This document shows, one piece after another, positions 1-5,625 of a DNA stretch of 5,625 bases. The notes below the pieces were generated by a model that saw only the letters and a program-made list of their open reading frames with translations, made no database searches and had not been told where the DNA came from. The DNA is from Gammaproteobacteria bacterium (GTDB lineage: Bacteria; Pseudomonadota; Gammaproteobacteria; PS1; Pseudothioglobaceae). Where the stretch lies: NCBI GenBank assembly GCA_024280535.1, contig JAJRPY010000042.1, forward strand, positions 1 through 5,625. The letters are read 5' to 3'. A program made the translations under genes and the position numbers. Each line of letters begins with the position of its first letter. Position 1 is the first letter of the stretch.

Positions 1-605
1 ACATTAACCGTATTATTCGTATTATTACTGATTTGATAATCTACATTCACCGCGTAACTGCCCCGAGTAAAGTGGTAATTTTTAATCACCTGTGTGCCAT
101 CTTCAGCCTGCCAGATCAGTGGCACCGTCAAACTGTCACCTTGCATCTGGTAATGCGTTTGAGCCGAACTAAAAGAAGAATGGTGCGTTGGCATTTGCTT
201 ACTGGGTAATAATCCACTTTGCGCCTGAAAAAATGCCTCAGATTCATCGCTTAGCAATTGAAATTTGGCCTCTGATCCCAGTTCAATAGGATAATCATTA
301 AGCCATGCATTGATAATAGTGCCGCCTTTGTGGCTAATCTCTAGCGTGAGCAAATCGGTATCAACCGTTATAAATGTGCCACTAGCCGCCTCTTTGACAC
401 TTGGTAAATCGGGCGTTGTATGAGGACTAATAGCACTTGGTACATCTAATGCCTGATCTTCATTAGTAGGCGCAGTATTGGCTGCTGGCTGCTGGGTAAT
501 TAAGTTGCCATTAACATCCACAGTATGTTGCGCATCCCATTGCTCTTTAAGCAAAAATAGACTAAGCAGAATGGCAATAATAAGGAAAAATTTTTGATTG
601 TTCAT
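1..605 (-). CDS. yidC: Membrane protein insertase YidC, N-terminal part (cut by window edge)
   Basis: YidC inserts and folds inner-membrane proteins, alone or with the Sec translocon. The 201 codons visible begin MNNQKFFLIIAILLSLFLL, one hydrophobic N-terminal membrane helix (about residues 5-19). A hydrophilic linker rich in Ala, Thr and Pro follows (about 25-75), then the start of the large periplasmic beta-sandwich domain typical of Gram-negative YidC. Recognisable stretches are TDLLTLEISHKGGTI (83-97), KFQLL (114-118), FFQAQSGL (125-132) and RGSYAVNVDYQI (181-192), which match the E. coli protein in order and spacing. The conserved five-helix insertase core lies beyond the left edge, so its key residues cannot be checked. 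The gene starts 27 bases after the yidD stop and has no clear Shine-Dalgarno sequence. Identification is firm from both sequence and gene order. Confidence 0.95.
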   Translation of the reverse strand, partial: MNNQKFFLIIAILLSLFLLKEQWDAQHTVDVNGNLITQQPAANTAPTNEDQALDVPSAISPHTTPDLPSVKEAASGTFITVDTDLLTLEISHKGGTIINAWLNDYPIELGSEAKFQLLSDESEAFFQAQSGLLPSKQMPTHHSSFSSAQTHYQMQGDSLTVPLIWQAEDGTQVIKNYHFTRGSYAVNVDYQISNNTNNTVN

Positions 606-632
606 CGGTATTTTATATTAAGTAAAGTTAAA

Positions 633-848
633 TTATTTTTTGGGCGCAGGGTCATATCCGCCTTCATGCCAAGGGTGGCACTTGCCAATACGTTTTGCGC
701 TTAACACAAAACCTTTAAACAAACCATGGTCTTTAACACAGTCATAAGCATATTGCGAACAAGTGGGCTGAAACCTACAATTAGCGCCGAGCAAAGGGCT
801 GATCAATAACTGATAACACTTAATCGGGATAAGCAATAAATAGCGCAT
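633..848 (-). CDS. yidD: Membrane protein insertion efficiency factor YidD
   Basis: YidD is a small, membrane-associated protein of the DUF37 family that improves YidC-dependent insertion of membrane proteins; its biochemical mechanism is not well defined. The 71-residue protein is slightly shorter than E. coli YidD (85 aa) but complete. An amphipathic or hydrophobic N-terminus (YLLLIPIKCYQLLISPLL, residues 3-20) leads into the family signature GANCRFQPTCSQYA (21-34), with Cys24 and Cys30. The second signature, KRIGKCHPWHEGGYDP (52-67), contains Cys57. Its start codon overlaps the rnpA stop by one base (TAATG), so translation is probably coupled to rnpA. It sits in its usual place between rnpA and yidC. 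Confidence 0.96.
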   Translation of the reverse strand: MRYLLLIPIKCYQLLISPLLGANCRFQPTCSQYAYDCVKDHGLFKGFVLSAKRIGKCHPWHEGGYDPAPKK

Positions 849-1189
849 TATTTAGCAACTATCTTATGCAACAACGTTGTTAAATCTTGTGCAATGGTTG
901 CGTTATCAGCGGCTTTAGCCTGTCTTGCCATCACCACAAATTCCCAATTCTTAAAGGCATCTTGCTGACATCTAAAGGTTTCGCGCGCAATACGCTTAAA
1001 ACGATTTCTGTCAACGGCTAGGCGCTGTACTTTTTTAGCAATTGCCAGCCCAAGTTTGGCCTTGCTTGCCTCTGTCTTAACGGCCATCACCTGCCAATAT
1101 TTTCCCCTAGTCATATTGCCATTATTAAAAATAGATTTATATTCACTGGGCGTTAGCACTTTAGATTGGCGAGTTAATCTAAAAGACAT
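848..1189 (-). CDS. rnpA: Ribonuclease P protein component
   Basis: This is the small basic protein subunit of RNase P. It binds the catalytic RNA and the tRNA 5' leader during maturation of pre-tRNA. The protein has 113 residues, a normal length. It starts with the typical SFRLTRQSKVLTPSEYKSIF, keeps LGLAIAKKVQRLAV (46-59), and carries the diagnostic RNR motif in RNRFKRIARE (61-70), followed by FVVMARQ (84-90). It begins 15 bases after the rpmH stop and overlaps the yidD start by one base. The bases before its ATG are pyrimidine-rich (TTCAACCC) with no Shine-Dalgarno sequence, so translation may depend on coupling to rpmH. That coupling is inference. Confidence 0.96.
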   Translation of the reverse strand: MSFRLTRQSKVLTPSEYKSIFNNGNMTRGKYWQVMAVKTEASKAKLGLAIAKKVQRLAVDRNRFKRIARETFRCQQDAFKNWEFVVMARQAKAADNATIAQDLTTLLHKIVAK

Positions 1190-1204
1190 GGGTTGAATAC
1201 AGGG

Positions 1205-1345
1205 TTAAGCTGTTAACCGCTTACGCCCTTTTCTTCTACGTGCATTAACAACTGCACGACCCGCTTTGGTGCTCATTCTTGATCTAAAACCATGTTTACG
1301 TTTACGTTTAATAACACTTGGTTGGAAGGTTCTCTTTTGCTTCAT
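1205..1345 (-). CDS. rpmH: 50S ribosomal protein L34
   Basis: L34 is a very small, Arg/Lys-rich protein of the large ribosomal subunit. Translation on the minus strand from 1345 gives 46 residues: it starts [20 protein letters not shown], continues [20 protein letters not shown], and ends RKRLTA. The RTFQPS and KHGFRSRM blocks are diagnostic, and the length is that of the E. coli protein. The N-terminus reads MKQKRTFQ where E. coli has MKRTFQ, a two-residue insertion. It is the first gene of the rpmH-rnpA-yidD-yidC block. A likely promoter lies about 28 bases upstream (1374-1382), and only a weak GAG stands where a Shine-Dalgarno would be. Confidence 0.96.
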   Translation of the reverse strand: MKQKRTFQPSVIKRKRKHGFRSRMSTKAGRAVVNARRRKGRKRLTA

Positions 1346-1481
1346 AATGAATATCGCTCAATAAAATCTTGCAATTTTACCATAACTTAATGCGGCTGGT
1401 ATTAATCCGTGACGCTCCCAATACAAAAAATGCAAAAACCTTAATTAATGTACTGGTTTCAAGCAAATTTTATAAGCACTG
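1346..1481. other. Intergenic region between hisF and rpmH
   Basis: This 136-bp AT-rich gap lies downstream of hisF and upstream of rpmH, both on the minus strand. It holds a probable extended -10 promoter for rpmH and no open reading frame of note. There is no convincing intrinsic terminator for hisF: the best candidate is a 5-bp stem with a 14-base loop at 1436-1459. Read-through from hisF into rpmH is therefore possible. Confidence 0.6.
1374..1382 (-). promoter_or_regulatory. Candidate extended -10 promoter of rpmH
   Basis: On the minus strand the bases read TGGTAAAAT, a TGn extension directly followed by TAAAAT (one mismatch to TATAAT). Transcription would start near 1367, giving a leader of about 20 bases before the rpmH ATG. 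No good -35 hexamer lies at 16-18 bp spacing, which is tolerated in extended -10 promoters. This is the only plausible sigma-70-type site in the gap. Confidence 0.5.
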
Positions 1482-2255
1482 CTAAAGTCGAACTTCAATA
1501 CCTTGCGCTTGCATGGCTAATTTAGCCTGCTCAATCGTGTATTCACCAAAATGAAAAATACTAGCCGCCAATACCGCATCCGCACCACCTACCAGCACGC
1601 CTGCTGATAAATGTGCCAAATTGCCCACGCCGCCCGACGCAATAACCGGCACCTTAACCGCATCCACCACCGCTCGAGTCAATTCAAGGTCAAACCCTGT
1701 TTTAACGCCATCACAATCCATTGAGGTTAGCAATATTTCGCCTGCACCGCACTCACCTTCGGTCATTTTAACTGCCCATTCAACTGCATCAATCCCAGTT
1801 GAATTACGCCCACCGTGGGTAAATACCTCCCATTTATTGGGCGCGCTTGAAACTTGTTTGGCATCAATGGCAATCACAATACATTGTGAGCCAAACCGCT
1901 CACTTAATTCATAAATTAACCCAGGATTAACAATAGCAGCAGAATTAACCGCTACTTTATCCGCCCCCGCATTCAGCATAATTTGAACATCTTCGGCTTT
2001 ACGAATCCCGCCCCCGACAGTCAATGGGATAAACACCTGCTCTGCGATTTTTTCTACCATGTGTAATGTGGTATCACGACCCTCATGCGAGGCAGTAATG
2101 TCTAAAAAAGTAATTTCATCAGCACCTTGCTGGTCATAACCTTTTGCCACTTCAACAGGGTCGCCGGCATCTTTAATATCGACAAACTGCACGCCCTTAA
2201 CCACTCGGCCATCACGCACATCTAAACAAGGAATAATTCTTTTTGCTAAACTCAT
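1482..2255 (-). CDS. hisF: Imidazole glycerol phosphate synthase, cyclase subunit HisF
   Basis: HisF is the cyclase half of the HisF-HisH enzyme. It uses ammonia from the glutaminase HisH to turn PRFAR into imidazole glycerol phosphate (histidine pathway) and AICAR (returned to purine synthesis). The 257-residue (beta-alpha)8 barrel is full length. It opens with [11 protein letters not shown], and the two catalytic aspartates are Asp12 and Asp131 (Asp11 and Asp130 in the Thermotoga enzyme). The phosphate-binding loops are GGGI (81-84) and SGGVG (207-211), and SMDCDG is at 178-183. It stands without any other his gene in view: hisIE or hisA might be expected beside it, but rpmH follows. It probably has its own promoter in the divergent region. 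Upstream of the ATG, AAAGG lies 13 bases away, a rather long spacing. Confidence 0.97.
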   Translation of the reverse strand: MSLAKRIIPCLDVRDGRVVKGVQFVDIKDAGDPVEVAKGYDQQGADEITFLDITASHEGRDTTLHMVEKIAEQVFIPLTVGGGIRKAEDVQIMLNAGADKVAVNSAAIVNPGLIYELSERFGSQCIVIAIDAKQVSSAPNKWEVFTHGGRNSTGIDAVEWAVKMTEGECGAGEILLTSMDCDGVKTGFDLELTRAVVDAVKVPVIASGGVGNLAHLSAGVLVGGADAVLAASIFHFGEYTIEQAKLAMQAQGIEVRL

Positions 2256-2268
2256 AAATTAAATTTTA

Positions 2269-2273
2269 CCTTT
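2269..2273 (-). promoter_or_regulatory. Weak, distant Shine-Dalgarno of hisF
   Basis: AAAGG on the minus strand is separated from the hisF ATG by 13 bases of A/T, longer than the usual 5-9. It is the only SD-like sequence available. The N-terminus [12 protein letters not shown] fits the family, so the start itself is secure. Confidence 0.4.
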
Positions 2274-2287
2274 CAATGTTTGTTATG

Positions 2288-2315
2288 TGGTCAATTATAA
2301 TCGGTTGGGTATAAT
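2288..2315 (+). promoter_or_regulatory. Candidate uppS operon promoter
   Basis: The -35 box TGGTCA (2288-2293; 4 of 6 matches to TTGACA) and the perfect -10 box TATAAT (2310-2315) are separated by 16 bp. Transcription from this site would start around 2321-2323, at or immediately before the uppS ATG, giving a leaderless or near-leaderless mRNA. The alternative -10 at 2296-2301 has no good -35 and would leave a leader of about 15 bases. Confidence 0.5.
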
Positions 2316-2323
2316 CTCGCCTT

Positions 2324-3034
2324 ATGATAAATATTCCAAACCACATTGCCATTATTATGGATGGCAATGGCCGCTGGGCCGCTAAGCGTAATTTACCGCG
2401 TATTGTCGGCCATCAACAGGGCGTTAAAGCCGTGCGCACTGTGGTTAAAGCCTGTAGCGCACTAGGCGTAAAAACCTTAACGTTATTTGCCTTTAGCAGT
2501 GAAAACAAACATCGCTCTAGTGATGAAGTATCTTTATTATTTAAACTTTTTTTAACCGCACTAACGTTGGAAGTGGCAAAACTGAACAAACATAACGTGC
2601 GTTTAAAAATTATTGGCGATTTATCATTATTCCCAGACAACATCCAAAAAACTGCTTTTAAGGCTCAGGCTCAATTGGCTGATAATACCGGACTAACCTT
2701 GGTTATTGCAGCCAATTACGGCGGTCAATGGGACATTGCACAAGCCGCCAAACAAGCCGCAAAAGCTGCCCTCAAAGGAGACATTAGCCCAGAAGATATT
2801 ACAATTGAGGGCTTTTCACAATATTTGTCATTGGCCAATGAACCTGCGGTGGATTTGCTCATTCGTAGCAGTGGTGAGCTTAGAATTAGTAATTTTTTGC
2901 TCTGGGATATTGCTTATAGTGAATTTTATTTTACCGACACCTTTTGGCCGGATTTTGATGAAGCCGAATTAAACAAGGCTATTGAGAGTTTTAATCATCG
3001 CGATAGACGCTTTGGCACACGCAAGGAAAACTGA
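2324..3034 (+). CDS. uppS: Undecaprenyl diphosphate synthase (cis-prenyltransferase)
   Basis: UppS condenses farnesyl diphosphate with eight isopentenyl diphosphates to make the C55 carrier lipid for peptidoglycan and other surface polymers. The protein has 236 residues. The catalytic signature MDGNGRW (12-18) contains Asp13 (E. coli Asp26), and His30 (His43) is present. The C-terminal isopentenyl diphosphate-binding residues are Arg181, Arg187, Ser189 and Glu200, at a constant offset of 13 from E. coli. IGD (97-99) and LVIAANYGG are also kept. The mobile-loop motif reads SSENKHRS instead of the usual ENWxRP: Lys62 replaces the conserved Trp, while Asn61, Arg64 and Glu68 remain. The start is fixed, because an in-frame TAA lies four codons upstream and the next Met is inside the active-site motif. 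No Shine-Dalgarno precedes the ATG. It is first in the uppS-cdsA-dxr operon. Confidence 0.96.
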   Translation: MINIPNHIAIIMDGNGRWAAKRNLPRIVGHQQGVKAVRTVVKACSALGVKTLTLFAFSSENKHRSSDEVSLLFKLFLTALTLEVAKLNKHNVRLKIIGDLSLFPDNIQKTAFKAQAQLADNTGLTLVIAANYGGQWDIAQAAKQAAKAALKGDISPEDITIEGFSQYLSLANEPAVDLLIRSSGELRISNFLLWDIAYSEFYFTDTFWPDFDEAELNKAIESFNHRDRRFGTRKEN

Positions 3035-3834
3035 TGTTACTTGCAAGAATACTAACTGCTCTAACCTTAGCCCCCTTGTTTATTTGGGCGATTTTTGCCC
3101 TACCGACTGCTTATTTTGCCTATTTATTATTAGCGTTTGTGGCATTAGGCGCTTGGGAATTTGCCCGCCTAATTCAAATCAATCAGCCACTTTATCGAGC
3201 GCTTGTGGTACTGGGCATTATCGGCTGTGCGCTTGTTGCCTCAGCCCATTCAGCCAATCTAACAACTGTTCTAATCGTATCCACAGTTTGGTGGGGGTTA
3301 AATTTATATTGGGTGCTTAGCTATCCGAAAAATGTTACTGCTTGGTATGGCTCTGGCATCATTAGGGTTATGACTGGCGTTATGCTACTGGTGCCAATGT
3401 GGGTAGCACTTGCCAGTTTGCATGCCCAGTATGACACTGTGTATTTTTTATTATTAATGTTATTAATTTGGGGTGCAGATACAGGCGCTTATTTTGTTGG
3501 TAGGGCGCTTGGCAAACACAAACTTGCACCAAAAGTCAGCCCTGGAAAATCCATCGAAGGCGCGATTGGCGGTATGGTATTTGCCCTCATTATCATGCTT
3601 GTGTTTTTACAAACCCAGTCGATTGCCACTAATAAATACATCGGATATTTGCTACTTGCCGTGGTTATTTCCAGCGTTTCTATTTTAGGTGACCTGTACG
3701 AAAGTCTATTTAAACGCACCTCTGGTATCAAAGACAGCGGCAATATTCTACCGGGCCATGGCGGTATTTTAGATCGCATCGATTCACTCACCGCAGCAGC
3801 ACCGTTTTTCTTATTAGGGCTTAACCTAGTATGA
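3034..3834 (+). CDS. cdsA: Phosphatidate cytidylyltransferase (CDP-diglyceride synthase)
   Basis: CdsA is an integral inner-membrane enzyme that joins CTP and phosphatidic acid to form CDP-diacylglycerol, the branch point for phosphatidylethanolamine, phosphatidylglycerol and cardiolipin. The 266-residue protein shows about eight or nine hydrophobic segments (roughly 5-22, 25-44, 56-71, 75-95, 108-128, 135-153, 176-193, 202-218, 252-265). Family motifs are WGADTGAYFVGR (146-157) and SPGKSIEG (169-176). The C-terminal signature has GDLYES (219-224), KR (227-228), KD (233-234), PGHGG (240-244) and DRID (247-250), whose acidic residues bind the metals. A good Shine-Dalgarno, AAGGA (3023-3027), lies 6 bases before the ATG. 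The start overlaps the uppS stop by one base and the end overlaps dxr by four, so the three genes are almost certainly co-transcribed. Confidence 0.96.
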   Translation: MLLARILTALTLAPLFIWAIFALPTAYFAYLLLAFVALGAWEFARLIQINQPLYRALVVLGIIGCALVASAHSANLTTVLIVSTVWWGLNLYWVLSYPKNVTAWYGSGIIRVMTGVMLLVPMWVALASLHAQYDTVYFLLLMLLIWGADTGAYFVGRALGKHKLAPKVSPGKSIEGAIGGMVFALIIMLVFLQTQSIATNKYIGYLLLAVVISSVSILGDLYESLFKRTSGIKDSGNILPGHGGILDRIDSLTAAAPFFLLGLNLV

Positions 3835-4985
3835 TTAACCTAACCATACTAGGCGCAACAGGCTCCATCGGACAAAGCACGTTATCCGTGGTCAATCTGC
3901 ACCCTGAAAAATTTAATGTATTTGCCATCAGTGCACATACCAATTGGCAACAAATGCTGACTATTTGTGAGCAATACCAGCCAACCTTTGCGGTTATGAT
4001 TGATGAGGCGGCAGCAGAGCAGTTATCTCAAGCAATTCCAAGTGATGCAACCACTGTACTTGCTGGTGCCAAGGCACTGGAGACCATTGCCGCACACACT
4101 GATACCGACCAAGTAATGGCTGCTATTGTCGGCAGCGCAGGTATGGCATCAAGCCTTGCAGCGGCCAAAGCAGGCAAGCGCATTATGCTTGCCAATAAGG
4201 AATCGTTAGTATTGGCAGGTGATATTTTTATGCAAGCCATCAAAGATAATAACGCCGAGTTAATTCCTGTCGATTCTGAACACAGTGCGATTTTTCAATG
4301 CCTACAAGGCGGCTTATCGGGCTTAAACAAAATACAACTGACTGCCAGTGGCGGGCCGTTTTTACACACTCCACTTAACGCATTGACCAATATTACGCCA
4401 GATCAGGCCTGCGCCCACCCAAACTGGTCAATGGGGCGCAAAATATCAGTAGATTCAGCCACTATGATGAACAAAGGTTTAGAGGTGATTGAAGCACATT
4501 ATTTATTCGATTTGTCCACTGATCGGATTGAAGTGGTGATGCATCCTCAAAGTATCATTCATTCTTCGGTTTATTTTAAGGACGGTTCAACGCTTTCTCA
4601 GCTTGGCAATCCAGATATGCGCACAGTCATTGCCTATGCTATGAGCTACCCTAATCGGATTAATTCAGGCGTACCTGCCCTAGATTTAACCCAACATTCT
4701 CCACTGGAGTTTTACCCACCAGATTTTGATAAATTTGCTTGCTTACGCCTAGCATTTGAGGCACTTAAACAAGGTGGCAACGCTATGGGAACTCTCAATG
4801 CTGCCAATGAAGTGGCAGTTGCCAACTTTCTTAATCACAATATTAAATTTTTAGACATCGCCAAAATTATCGAAAAAACCTTGGCAATGTCTCGTCATTT
4901 TTATCCAACTTGTCTTGATGAGGTTGTCAATAACGACAAAATCGCACGACTAACTGCCAACGAGGTCATTCAATCTTATGTTTAA
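3831..4985 (+). CDS. dxr: 1-deoxy-D-xylulose 5-phosphate reductoisomerase
   Basis: Dxr converts DXP to 2-C-methyl-D-erythritol 4-phosphate with NADPH, the committed step of the MEP isoprenoid pathway and the target of fosmidomycin. The 384-residue protein is slightly shorter than the E. coli enzyme (398), mainly through a shorter segment after residue 156. The NADPH-binding GATGSIGQS is at 8-16 and ANKESLV at 121-127. Metal ligands are Asp148 and Glu150 in PVDSEHS, and Glu218 in MNKGLE. Substrate contacts include SGG (173-175), Ser209, Asn214 and Lys215, and the flexible lid HPNWSMGR (196-203) is intact. The start overlaps the cdsA stop as ATGA, with TAGGG about 11 bases upstream. Its product supplies precursors for UppS at the head of the same operon. 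Confidence 0.97.
   Translation: MINLTILGATGSIGQSTLSVVNLHPEKFNVFAISAHTNWQQMLTICEQYQPTFAVMIDEAAAEQLSQAIPSDATTVLAGAKALETIAAHTDTDQVMAAIVGSAGMASSLAAAKAGKRIMLANKESLVLAGDIFMQAIKDNNAELIPVDSEHSAIFQCLQGGLSGLNKIQLTASGGPFLHTPLNALTNITPDQACAHPNWSMGRKISVDSATMMNKGLEVIEAHYLFDLSTDRIEVVMHPQSIIHSSVYFKDGSTLSQLGNPDMRTVIAYAMSYPNRINSGVPALDLTQHSPLEFYPPDFDKFACLRLAFEALKQGGNAMGTLNAANEVAVANFLNHNIKFLDIAKIIEKTLAMSRHFYPTCLDEVVNNDKIARLTANEVIQSYV
4962..4966 (+). promoter_or_regulatory. Shine-Dalgarno of the M23 peptidase gene, inside dxr
   Basis: GAGGT lies within the 3' end of dxr, 11 bases before the ATG at 4978. It supports the start that overlaps the dxr stop by 8 bases and yields a well-formed signal peptide. Confidence 0.55.
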
Positions 4986-5625
4986 ACTATCTACTTTTAT
5001 CGTATCACTATTATTATTGCTGCACACTGGCATTAACCCCGCTGCTGCACACAGCAAAAACAACGAATATCACTTTAGCGTCAAATCTGGTGATTCGCTC
5101 AGTCGATACTTTTCCAAACTAGGGCTATCCCCACGCCTTTTGGCCAATCTACTCTCTGCCAATAAGCAAAACCGACAACTCAACCAACTCCGTATTGGTG
5201 AAAAAATCACCATTCGCCTAGATGCCAATCGACGCTTTAAATCACTTAGCTACCAGCCTCACAACAAAGCCAAACTGAATGTTATTTTATTACACACTAA
5301 ATTTAACGACAAATCTAAGCCACTATCCACCACCGTGGTAACTATTAATCGTTCTTTTGGCTATGATGCCCAACGAGCCGGGCTAAGCCTAAACACCATT
5401 AATACGATTGTTAATACCTTATCATGGTACCTAGACTTTAATACTGACCTACGCAAAGGCGATCGATTTTTTATTGTCAGTAACGGCGCCAAACGCCCCG
5501 CCGGCATTATCTACCAAAGCAACAGAAAACGCATTGAAGCCATCTCCCACACCGATAATAAAAATCGCTCCCTATACTACGACCGCCATGGCTATACGCT
5601 CAATTCTACATTTTTAAAAGCACCA
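4978..5625 (+). CDS. Exported M23-family (MepM-like) murein endopeptidase, N-terminal part (cut by window edge)
   Basis: The open frame runs 216 codons to the right edge without a stop. The N-terminus is a clear Sec signal peptide: MFK, then a hydrophobic core at about 4-15, and a likely cleavage site AAA|HS after residue 24. A LysM/OapA-like domain follows, YHFSVKSGDSLSRYFSKLGL (31-50) to GEKITIRL, suggesting peptidoglycan binding. A second domain contains SWYLDFNTDLRKGDRF (149-164). The segment ends with YYDRHGYTLNSTFLKAP (200-216). These two motifs resemble the region just before the zinc-peptidase domain in E. coli MepM and Csd3-type proteins (about 440 aa). The HxxxD and HxH zinc motifs would lie beyond the window, so catalysis cannot be confirmed. 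It overlaps dxr by 8 bases and so belongs to the uppS operon, in the place where rseP often stands. The inferred role is cleavage of peptide cross-links during wall growth. Confidence 0.85.
   Translation, partial: MFKLSTFIVSLLLLLHTGINPAAAHSKNNEYHFSVKSGDSLSRYFSKLGLSPRLLANLLSANKQNRQLNQLRIGEKITIRLDANRRFKSLSYQPHNKAKLNVILLHTKFNDKSKPLSTTVVTINRSFGYDAQRAGLSLNTINTIVNTLSWYLDFNTDLRKGDRFFIVSNGAKRPAGIIYQSNRKRIEAISHTDNKNRSLYYDRHGYTLNSTFLKAP

Larger units (their letters stand above)
2256..2323. promoter_or_regulatory. Divergent promoter region between hisF and uppS
   Basis: These 68 bp must carry promoters for both directions. Two perfect TATAAT boxes face uppS (2296-2301 and 2310-2315). The first is embedded in the palindrome ATTATAAT (2294-2301), so a perfect TATAAT also faces hisF (2294-2299). 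No obvious regulator operator or leader RNA fits in the space. -35 elements are poor except TGGTCA at 2288-2293. Confidence 0.6.

Noticed and set aside
1436..1459. Possible terminator after hisF: AAACC and GGTTT flanking a 14-base loop, followed on the minus strand by T-rich sequence.
   Set aside because: The stem is only 5 bp, the loop is long and AT-rich, and the T-run is interrupted by GCA. It is too weak to call an intrinsic terminator.
1621..1914. 97-codon open frame on the plus strand opposite hisF.
   Set aside because: It is antisense to a clear hisF, its protein is low-complexity Ser/Thr/Pro-rich, and it has no recognisable motif or SD. It is a shadow of codon usage on the other strand.
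2263..2294. TTGACC and TAAAAT on the minus strand as a hisF promoter.
   Set aside because: The spacing is 20 bp, outside the usual 16-18, and would place the start of transcription on the hisF ATG, leaving out its only SD-like sequence. The TATAAT at 2294-2299 is a better candidate, although its -35 is poor.
2413..2643. 76-codon open frame on the minus strand opposite uppS.
   Set aside because: It lies entirely within the conserved UppS coding sequence on the other strand, with no domain or start signal.
3277..3285. GTATCCACA, an 8-of-9 match to a DnaA box, in a window that also has rpmH/rnpA (genes often near oriC).
   Set aside because: It is a single site inside cdsA coding sequence, with no cluster of boxes, no AT-rich unwinding repeats and no dnaA. 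The remaining partial matches are weaker. No origin can be supported here.
2982..3320. 112-codon Cys-rich open frame spanning the uppS/cdsA junction in another frame.
   Set aside because: It overlaps two certain genes, and its Cys residues come from out-of-frame reading of Leu/Val/Ala codons. No zinc-finger spacing or family match is seen.
3489..3791. 100-codon open frame on the minus strand opposite cdsA.
   Set aside because: It is antisense to the conserved CdsA signature region, which by itself keeps the opposite strand open. It has no SD and no motif.
4028..4243. 71-codon Ala-rich hydrophobic open frame opposite dxr.
   Set aside because: Its Ala-rich composition reflects the complement of GC-rich Ala-rich codons in dxr. 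There is no support for expression.

Overview
The window is ordinary bacterial chromosome, densely packed with housekeeping genes in two divergent groups. Protein content and gene order (rpmH-rnpA-yidD-yidC; uppS-cdsA-dxr) point to a Gram-negative proteobacterium, most likely a gammaproteobacterium with a moderately AT-rich genome. A streamlined marine or symbiotic lineage such as the SUP05/Thioglobus sulphur oxidisers would fit, but that is a guess from sequence style; nothing here proves it.

Minus strand, read right to left: hisF (histidine biosynthesis) is followed by a 136-bp gap and then the tightly packed block rpmH (ribosomal protein L34), rnpA (RNase P protein), yidD and yidC. yidC runs off the left edge, so only its first 201 codons are present. 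This block makes a ribosomal protein, the tRNA 5'-processing factor and the inner-membrane protein insertase with its helper.

Plus strand, read left to right from the 68-bp hisF/uppS divergent region: uppS (undecaprenyl diphosphate synthase), cdsA (CDP-diacylglycerol synthase), dxr (DXP reductoisomerase, MEP pathway), then the N-terminal half of an exported M23-family (MepM-like) murein endopeptidase cut by the right edge. All four genes overlap by 1 to 8 bases and probably form one envelope-biogenesis operon. Dxr feeds isoprenoid precursors to UppS, UppS makes the lipid carrier for peptidoglycan, CdsA makes the phospholipid precursor, and the peptidase would open the peptidoglycan mesh.

The points of interest are modest. 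uppS appears to be translated from a leaderless or near-leaderless mRNA. The divergent region carries a palindromic -10 box. UppS has Lys where the family has the conserved Trp of its ENW motif. The usual neighbours rseP/bamA (after the operon), frr (before it) and dnaA (next to rpmH) are not where they would commonly be found. No mobile element, CRISPR array, RNA gene or unknown defence-type system is visible, and I do not think the window contains an undescribed system.
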